Made by a program: the position numbers and the translations under genes
Assembly (NCBI GenBank): GCA_030620095.1
Contig: JAUTXW010000588.1
Span: 657,001-721,000 of the forward strand
Reading direction: 5' to 3'
DNA from: Kuschelorhynchus macadamiae
Taxonomy: Eukaryota; Arthropoda; Insecta; Coleoptera; Curculionidae
Length of the DNA: 64,000 nt
Notes under the pieces: generated by a model
The model's database searches: none
What the model saw: the letters and a program-made list of their open reading frames with translations, nothing else
What the model was told of the DNA's origin: nothing
Part shown: positions 56,339 through 64,000 of the stretch, piece after piece
Layout of the letters: every line of letters starts with the position of its first letter
Position numbering within the stretch: position 1 is the first letter of the stretch

Positions 56339-57060
56339 TGAAGTTAGCACCCAAATTATTTCCGATTCGCTTAAATTTGAACTCATATTTATTCATGCTT
56401 CATTTGGTTTCGTTGGTGCTTCCTTAGTTTCCCAAATCTTATTGTTTTTTTAGTTTTAAAAGCAGACCCCAAATATATTCTGATCAACCCAAAGTTTGTT
56501 CTTCGATAAGTTTCGTAAATCCTTTGTTATTTTTGTAAATATTTTTAAATGTTTGAAAGTTAGTAGTTTTCCTGATCGGCCCGAACTAAGTGTCGTTTGT
56601 AGGTGCTTCTAGTGCTTCGAATATTTTCATTAGTACTTGCCTAATTTTGGAAATATTCACTTAATTTGACTTAAAAAGCACTTTAAACATTTTTAACATA
56701 AGATAATCAAATCAAAATATGGAACCTTTTTTCGAAACTTGAAACTTTTTAGCGCTGGCCTTAAAAAAACGAATATTTACAGAAATAAGAAAGCACTAAT
56801 GGAATTCATCGAAGCACTCACAAAATCATGGAATGAAACATACCATCTGCGCCATTTTACACACCGGGACGCAACTTAACGAACGACGCGTAGTTTGGGG
56901 TCAATCAGAAAAACTTGGAGGCTGACCTTGAAATAAAAAAATGAATATTTGCGAAACTCAAAAACACCAACGAAAGCAAATGAAGCAAGGAGTACTAACA
57001 AAGCACTAATGAATGAGGCCAAATTTGAACCAATCGGAAATACTTTGGGGGTAACTTCAC
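56339..57060. mobile_element. inverted-repeat element, about 720 bp
   Basis: The left arm starts GTGAAGTTAGCACCCAAATT, followed by ATTTCCGATTCG. The right arm ends in CAATCGGAAATACTTTGGGG followed by GTAACTTCAC, its diverged complement. Further in, GCTTCATTTGGTTTCGTTGG pairs with CCAACGAAAGCAAATGAAGC near 56970. Arms are about 190 bp. The right arm is itself a diverged direct duplication (GAATATTTACAG... near 56772 and GAATATTTGCGA... near 56943). No coding content; probably a foldback or MITE-like element. Confidence 0.65.
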
Positions 57061-57539
57061 AGACCTCCCATTTTGTTTGGTTTAACGTTATTCATGGCTA
57101 CTACTTAATTATATTACTTTTTACCAATTCCTAACGCTTAGTATTTCTAAAACGGTCATAGCAACTGTCATATTATTCTACAGGGAGTCCCATTTAACAT
57201 GGAAACAGGCCGATATCTCGGTTAATTTTTAAAGGATTTTAAGTTACTCATTTATGAGTAAAAAATAAAAATATATGACAAAAAGACGTTCCGTTTGTTT
57301 TTAACATGTTGGATCCGACGCATTTTTATACGCGGTTTTAAATGGTGTCATTCCAATTTCTATATACAGTCAAAAGTCAAAAATGACATAAGTTTGACAG
57401 CTCATCTCATTATCAAAATTGATGTTTGAATATTCTAGGTTTGAAACAATCCACAGTTGATAGTAGATTTGTAATAATTTCTTTCTACAGGGAGTTTACT
57501 CTTGAAATCCTCATAAAAACGTACGCCTGTGAGTCATAA
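57061..57539. other. stretch without supported gene
   Basis: CTACAGGGAGTCCCATTTAAC at 57180 resembles the ACAGGGTGTCC ends at 33345 and 41957. No partner end was located with confidence. Confidence 0.35.
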
Positions 57540-57890
57540 TAGTAATAGCTTAGCGCACGCCGCGCCGAGCCCTACTTTCAGAATTAAATTAAAATTATTA
57601 AAAATAGAGAGAGATTTCCGAAAGTTAAGACATTTTTATGGAAATTTCTTCCTCTTTAATCTTCTTTTAAAAATTCTTAAATTTTAATAGTTTCCGAGAT
57701 ATTTGCAAAAAACTAAACTCCTTTTTTTAGCTTAATTTGTTATTAACTTTTGAAACTGTTTAACTGCGGATTTAAAATTCTTGCACATTTTTCTAGACGT
57801 CATCGTCATTCCGAATCCAATAAGCCCTCACTAATTTTTACTAGCAGTAGCAAAAATTAACACCATTTTGAGTTTTTGACAGGGCCGCAT
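57540..57890 (+). repeat. solo arm of the foldback-like element
   Basis: Matches the right arm at 20460-20790: CACGCCGCGCCGAGCCCTAC, TTAAATTAAAATTATTAA, TTTCTTCCTCTTTAA, TTTGCAAAAAACTAAACTC, TTTTCTAGACGTCAT, CCAATAAGCCCTCA and TTTTTACTAGCAGTAG. No inverted partner was found within the window. Confidence 0.8.
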
Positions 57891-57950
57891 TACCCATTAG
57901 GACCTTGAGGCCCAGGCCTAGGGCCCGTTGAAATAAGGGCCTGCCACCAC
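57890..57950 (+). repeat. possible hAT-type terminal sequence (CAGGGCCGCATTA)
   Basis: CAGGGCCGCATTACCCATTA followed by GAGGCCCAGGCCTAGGGCCC resembles terminal repeats of some hAT elements. The nearest candidate right end, GGCCACTG at about 59083, would give about 1.2 kb, but the flanks do not show a matching 8-bp duplication. A solo or decayed end is possible. Confidence 0.35.
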
Positions 57951-59355
57951 GCTGCATCAAAATCGTTTATATAATTTTTCTTATTTCATTTTATCGGCAT
58001 TTAAAGCATAGTCTATATGCTATATGAGGACTTTTTGACTTTTTTTATGAAGTAGGTATGAAATTTATCAAATATTGTGTATAAATGTACTCTTTATTTA
58101 TATAATATTGCAACGATGGCTTCTTTCTATGGATTTATTTTAGCTTTAGAACACAAATGCATATTTGTTTATTATTAAAATACCCAAATATATGCTAATA
58201 AATATTAAATAGCATCAATTTTTTCTTTTAGCTAGTATAGTAAATATAAAAAGTACAGTATGCACTAGTATATTAAACATCTGACATTAACGCAGGAGCA
58301 ACAATGCAAAGCAACATTTTTCAAGTTCAGCGATGTTGAGGTTTTGCGCTAATTTAGCAAATTTGTTATAAAAGTGTCGGTTGGTTTGTTAAGAAACACG
58401 ATTTCGTATTCTCTAATTTATAAACAAATAAGTATGTGCCAATTATTGCTTCAATGACTTATTCGTGAATATTAAAAAACCAAAATAATGTTAAACCAAG
58501 AAACAACATCTGTAGGCGTTAACAATTGTTTTATGTTGGTTTTATGTTCTTATTTTCTACTGCTTCGAAAATAAACAATAACAACCCTTGGAAATTAAGC
58601 GTTGAACACCGTAAAACTGTACTTTACACACAATAAAAACTGCTTTGCACTAGCTTCAGTAAAAAACAACAATTTCGTTGATACTGAGATAATCTCAGGG
58701 CATTTTTCATATTGGCTACCTCTAGAGTTAAATAGCTCTTGAATAAAACAAAAAAATAAATTTAATCATCAGTTTCTGATACTTGGTACCTATTTAAACT
58801 TAACTCGGAATACAAAATTTACATTAAAGTAAACAAAAGATTGATTAAGAATTTTTTGTGAGGAGTAGCGTATTTCGGGGGCGAAAGCGGGAAAAGGGGC
58901 AAATGAGAGCTACTTACCGAAGCAAAATGTTTGAAACACGATTTTATAAGTGAAAGTCTTTTTTTTCTAGTCTCTCTGATTTTCCTGTATGTTAAGTTTA
59001 TGTTGTGCAAAAATTAATGACCTTTTTTTGACGCTAAGTGATGTGATTGTTTATCCCCCCCTCCCCAGGAAGGCGTTTTAAATAGGCCACTGTTTGTAAT
59101 TATACCTAAAAAATGTCAATGAGAGTTTGAAAGTAACGTCAGTAATGTAAGAAGTAATTTTAGCTCGATTTGAGACTTCGCCTGTTGAAAACTGATTGTC
59201 ATTTGACACAGATCATCTTATATGTTATCTCATTAGAAATGTGAGGTATCTTGAATAAATATGTCAACAAAATCTCTATCGATCTTTTATAACAACAATT
59301 TAATTTGGCAAACTATAACCTTTTACGGGTTTGCTTAACGCAACTTAATATGGTG
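57951..59355. other. 1.4-kb stretch without supported gene
   Basis: No recognised coding motif. A C-rich run (CCCCCCCTCCCC) lies near 59056. Confidence 0.35.
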
Positions 59356-59725
59356 TGCCCTTGATGCACGTTTTTAATTAATTATCTAGTTTGTTGTTTT
59401 TTTATCTAGCACACCAAACTTGGTTATATTGATGGGGAGGTATTTTTTCATTATTAATATTGAAGATACGTTACATATATTTCTACTTCAATTATGTAAA
59501 TCGAAAACGAAACTGTAGTGTAGTTAAAATAATTTGATTTTTGCCCTTGATGCACGTTTTTAATTAATTATCTAGTTTGTTGTTTTTTTATCTAGCACAC
59601 CAAAATTGGTTTTATTGATAGGGAGGTATTTTTTCAATATTAATATTGAAGATACGTTACATATAGTTCTACTTGAACTATGTAAATTGAAAACGAAACT
59701 GTGAAGTTAATAAAATAAATTGATA
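59356..59725. repeat. 186-bp tandem duplication
   Basis: TGCCCTTGATGCACGTTTTT starts at 59356 and again at 59542. Both units continue with TTATCTAGTTTGTTGTTTTT, CTAGCACACCAAA, GGGAGGTATTTTTTCA and AATATTGAAGATACGTTACA. A few substitutions separate them. Confidence 0.92.
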
Positions 59726-60194
59726 GTTGAGTTTTAAAAATGAAAATGTGTTTCCTGATGCCATAACAGTATAGAGTTTAGTGGGAGTTAGTGATAAGGT
59801 TATCTGTTTAACATAAGCCATTATTTCTAACATTTCATTTGTAAAATAGATCAGTATGTTAAATTACCTCTTTAGTTTTTTAAACATTTTATGTAAATAT
59901 AGAAGAGGCATTTGACAATACAGATAGAAAAAAATGTTGAATACAAATTTTTACGATTTTTTCCGAACTGCCAGCATATACTAAACAACTAAACAACTCA
60001 CAATTAGAAAGTAAAAAATAAGCAACGACTTATTTAACACACTAAATTAATTTAAAGGTAAATTAAGTTGTTATTCTTGTTAAAAGAAAATATATCCACT
60101 TTAGAAGTTTTACAAAAGGTTGGTACACTATTGAGAAGAATACTTTAGAGAAGCTATAGAAACTGAAGTACACAGCAAAAACTTAGTTAAACTC
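59726..60194. other. stretch without supported gene, before LINE
   Basis: AT-rich; may contain the 5' UTR of the plus-strand LINE, whose 5' end could not be set. Confidence 0.35.
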
Positions 60195-61480
60195 TTGAAA
60201 ATGGGATTTAAAAAAAAAAGAAAAAAAACGTCATTGTCAACGTCGAAACAAGAAGAATTTGATTCGGATTGTCAAAATTTACCATTAAAATACCGAAAAG
60301 ATAACAAATTTAGTGAATTTATGAATAATTTTAAAGTATCTACTCAGGAAAAAACTGGAAGCAGGCACTACAAAGGAAAATAAAACTCAAGAAATAGAAA
60401 TTTCAAAAGAAAATAATATTCAAGGTCAAAAATTTAGTGAAAATGCATTCTTCAGCTTTTCTATTAAATTCAACAAAAAATCTTATTCGATCAAATGCTA
60501 CGTGTGTGAAGATTGGTTTTGCTTAAAACATGCAAATATGTTTGAAAAACAATAATTAGATATGAAAAAAGAAATACGAAAACATATCGGTGTGTAACTT
60601 GCGAGTGAAAAATGAATTGAATAATAATAATAATCATAAAGCATTAGTAATAAATAATTTGAAGCAAAAAAGCTTATTTTTAAAAAAACAATTATTTGAG
60701 ATCAATAAAAACTTGATTTTGCCCTATTAAAACTGGAAAATTTAGAAAAAGTGTCTTTTACTTTTTCAAAAGTTTTAAGTATTAACGAAAACATTGATCA
60801 ACTTCAAAAAAGTTTAAAAGAAAAACGATCAACTCCGTTTATTCTTATTCTGAATTTTTGAAAATCTGCAATTACAAAACCGTAGAAAATTCAAAATTGT
60901 AAAGAAACAAAATTTGAAGTTAAAAGAAAGTAAATCCAAAAGATATTGAAGCCAAAATTTCCGGAGTTAAAGAAATTAAAAACAGGGCCGTAGTAATAAG
61001 AGCCCAAACAAAAGAAGAGTTGTATACACTAAAATTGTTTCAGAAGAAAATTAAATTAAAAATATACCATTCAAATTTCTAAAATGATACTAGCAAGGAT
61101 AGCTACTGGGTTCTAAAAAATTATACACTACTAATGAAGTAACTAAAGAATTAATGGCAATGGGTTACATTGAAGAACATAAAAAAATTAAATTCGTATA
61201 TATTAGACAGTCAACACAATTAATTCACAAAAAAATACGTAATATATATAGAAGCGGAAGTTGGTAAATAGGGAACTGTTTTTAGGATAAGACAAATGTG
61301 TAAGATTTCAACATTTTGTTTTGTACAAATGCTGTAAATGTTGACATGCATCAAAAAATTGCACTCAAAGCCAAATATGTTCATATTGTTCCGGTTTTGA
61401 CATAGTTTGGCAGTGTAATAAACAAAACTTCGTGTAAAAACTGTAAAAATTTTAATTCAAAATTTATTAAAACCGTAAAT
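60195..61480 (+). pseudogene. LINE ORF1 remnant with zinc knuckles
   Basis: The region starts with a lysine-rich frame (MGFKKKRKKTSLSTSK). After many stops it reaches a cysteine-rich block near 61325-61440, read as CCKC, stop, HASKNCTQSQICSYCSG and QCNKQN. This matches the multiple CCHC zinc knuckles (CxxC-H-C type) that end ORF1 of I/Jockey-type LINEs and bind nucleic acid. A tryptophan or glycine codon in the first knuckle is now a stop. It is followed in the right order by endonuclease and RT remnants. Confidence 0.55.
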
Positions 61481-61649
61481 ATCAAACATTCCGTATATAA
61501 TAACGAATATCAAATTTACAAAAATAAAATAAAAAATTTAAGGAAAAATAATCTACAATTCTTAAAAAAAGTCAGTGGATTTTCTCAAAATTGTATATTT
61601 AAATTCAAAATCAGTAAAAACCAAATTAGATGATACTGAAATTATAGCT

Positions 61650-63600
61650 GATGAAGAATATGTTCAAGTAATTATATTAACCGAAATTGGGGTTTAAAAA
61701 GAGAATGAAAAGTATTATAATTTCAAAAACTTTATATATGTCGCAAGAAACAAAAGAGGCGGAGGATTGGGAATTTGTCTCAGAAACAATACTTATAAAG
61801 ATTGAGGTTCTAGAAAAAATTCAATGTGATATCTCATACATTGCAATAGAATTTAAATTACCTAAATTAGTTTCGTGCGGAATATACAAACCAAAAAATG
61901 GGAGTTTTTTTAATTATTGGATGAAGAATTGGAACAGGTAAATAAATTAAAAACAGAGTGTATTTTTGTCGGCGATATAAACATTAATCTTTTTAATAAT
62001 AAAAAGCAGTGAAACAAAACGCTAATCAGCTATATATTGCTTGAATGTTTACCGAATATGTAACACAAACATCCCTACTCCAGAAACTAGTAACAACTCA
62101 ACACTAATAGATCACGTTTTGATTAATTCGGATAAAACAATAGAACTACAACTAAGAACAAGTGCTCTTAATGACTCTCTAATACAGATTATTTCAATTC
62201 CAATAAAATTTAAAGCAACTGATCAAAAATCCAGGAACAAAAAATGTTATTGTGAAAATTTTATAAAGATAAAATAAAAAATAAACTTATAGTATTAAAG
62301 GAAAATAAATATTTCTTTAAATACCCAAATGACGGCTATAATAAATAAAAAAAAATAAGAAAAGACAAACAAAATTATTTTAAAGAACAATTTTCAAGTA
62401 AAAATCAAAAAATAATTTCGAATAATTTATATTTTATTTTAACAAATCAACCAAGACAAATAAAAACAAATATTGGCTATATATTATTTAAATGACAAAA
62501 ACATTGAAGATACCCAAATTGTATGTGAAGAGTTGAACAATCATTTTAAAAATATAGGAGAACAACTTCCCAATAAAATTCAATCAATGAGTGACAATAT
62601 TGAATCCACAGAAGAGAAGACTTTCTTTATTAATCCGGAAGGAATGATGAAATGGAAGAAATTATTGATGCTTTAAATGCAAAAAAAGCCGCTGGTTTTG
62701 ACAACATTTTTTTAAAATTATTAAATATGAAAAATATAATTAATTCCTATATTACTTTTTTAACAAAAAATTCTATTCATCAAGGTGTTTTTGCAAAAAA
62801 AATAAAAACTGCCACGGTAATTCCAGTATTTAAAAATAAAAACATTATGAATGTAATAATGATCGACCAATACCTCTATTACCATTAAAATTATTAACAA
62901 TAGATTTAATCAATATTTGGAATATAAAAGTTTTAGCTGATTAATAAACAATATGGCTTTCGCAGGTTCAGGGGTACGGAAACAGCTATTATGGATGTCA
63001 TATTCGAATTAAAGTTGGTAATAATAAAAAAATGCTGTTTACTATAATTGGACCTATGTAAGGCATTTGAACCAGTAAATCATTATATTCTTTTAGGAAA
63101 ATTATATAATATTGGAATACTTAAAAATAATCCAAGGAAACGCAGATATTTTTTACAAATAAGTAATGAAAAAGAAATAGGTTGTTCAGTACCACAGGAA
63201 TCAATATTGGAGCCAATTTTATTTTCAGTTTATATAAATTTCATGTGTCCAAGTAAAATTTAAAAAGCAATATTCAATTGCTTGTGGATAACACAACAAT
63301 TATTTATTTTGTTCATAATTTAAATAAATTACTAATAATATAATAAATACAATAAAGAATAATTTTGGTATTTCATCACTAGTAATAAACAATAACAAAA
63401 TTAAATATTCCCACACTAGAACATTTTTAGGATTAATTATAGAGGAAACTTAAGTTCGAAAAATCATATTGTGAGTATAAGAACTGCTATAACTCCATTA
63501 ATAGAAGTATAAAGCAAGATATTTCACACCATTAAAAAACACATATTATTCTTTAATATATTCTCAATTCCAATATTTAATTTCAATTTGGGGTTCTGCT
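61650..63600 (+). pseudogene. LINE ORF2 remnant: endonuclease and reverse transcriptase
   Basis: The endonuclease shows RNKRGGGLGICLRNN near 61750, ECIFVGDININLF near 61957 and STLIDHVLINSD near 62100. The reverse transcriptase shows LNAKKAAGFDNI near 62670, KIKTATVIPVFKNKN near 62797, MDLCKAFEPVNHYILLGKLY near 63048, then CSVPQESILEPILFSVYIN near 63186, and later RTFLGLIIEE and QYLISIWGSA near 63420-63600. KAFD is changed to KAFE and PQG to PQE, both damaging. Many frameshifts and stops. The catalytic YxDD block has decayed (LLVDNTTI near 63275). It is AT-biased relative to the LINE at 34498-39761 and is an older copy. Confidence 0.7.
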
Positions 63601-64000
63601 TGTAGTTACCGTAGCCCGTATGTTACCGGTTTTTGCAGCTTATTCATTGGATAATTTTAATTCCTGGTGTATTTTTTATTCATTAGGGTGATACCTCGAG
63701 ACGTTTTGCCAATTTTGAAGTTTAATGATTTCTCCAAAAAGGATAATTTAATTTCATCAAATTGGATATGGATGAATTATAACATCTTATCTGTGCTTCT
63801 GAGGTTTCTAGGGAGTTATTTTTGAGACAGTTTGTTAAATAATCGAATTTCTGTTTTAAAATTTCCAATTTATGAGAGACATATTTGAAATATTTTTTAA
63901 TAAATCATCCTGTATGTTACTGATTTTTATAAGTTCTACTTAATACAAAACCTAATCACATTTTAGACAACATATTCATTTATTTCAGAAGAGAAAACGA
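63601..64000. other. right edge without supported gene
   Basis: After the LINE remnant I see no gene. AATAAATCATCCTGTATGTT near 63899 resembles the ATCCTGTAT end near 34101, so a MITE end is possible. Confidence 0.35.

Noticed and set aside
57890..59088. A complete hAT element between CAGGGCCG and GGCCACTG
   Set aside because: The tips match only over a few bases and the flanks do not form an 8-bp target duplication.

Overview
This is AT-rich eukaryotic nuclear DNA, most likely from an insect. The suggestion rests on its mobile elements: an errantivirus-type LTR retrotransposon with a baculovirus-F-like envelope gene and a tRNA-Ser-like primer site, Tc1/mariner-like transposases, hAT and Crypton remnants, a Penelope-like fragment and several LINEs. 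I see no convincing host gene, rRNA gene, CRISPR array or bacterial-style operon. Nearly every supported feature is a transposable element, a fragment of one, or a repeat.

Layout. 1-530: TA microsatellite holding a candidate solo LTR. 531-8326: a full-length Ty3/gypsy errantivirus-like element on the minus strand, inserted in the same TA tract, with young-looking LTRs, broken gag and pol frames and an unbroken env. 8377-10010: two copies of an unclassified repeat with ATGGCGG motifs. 12309-13364: a decayed Crypton tyrosine recombinase. 14495-14930: half of a Tc1-like transposase. 17177-18647: a hAT element with a perfect 8-bp target duplication. 18690-20790: a foldback-like inverted-repeat element with the ATGGCGG repeat as its core. 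22290-28110: fragments of a Penelope-like element, LINEs and a mariner-like element, plus a cluster of TATCGATA palindromes.

30090-32220: decayed coding remnants. 32273-40056: a large inverted-repeat element carrying a MITE and a long AT tract inside. Its right arm is split by a nearly intact 5.26-kb minus-strand LINE with both ORFs. 40177-48420: a long palindrome, a TIR element with TAGGGTGG ends, a mariner-like element with oppositely oriented halves, and dispersed direct repeats. 49190-53350: a minus-strand LINE split by a second hAT copy and by an ATGGCGG array. 56339-59725: another inverted-repeat element, a third copy of the foldback arm and a 186-bp tandem duplication. 60195-63600: a decayed plus-strand LINE with zinc-knuckle ORF1, endonuclease and reverse transcriptase.

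The genes do not form one pathway. Within the errantivirus, gag, pol and env form one retroviral unit; the leader has a splice donor and the start of env has an acceptor, and their phases match. Within the LINE at 34498-39761, ORF1 (RNA binding) and ORF2 (endonuclease and reverse transcriptase) form one retrotransposition unit. All functional statements come from motifs read by eye; no database search was run.
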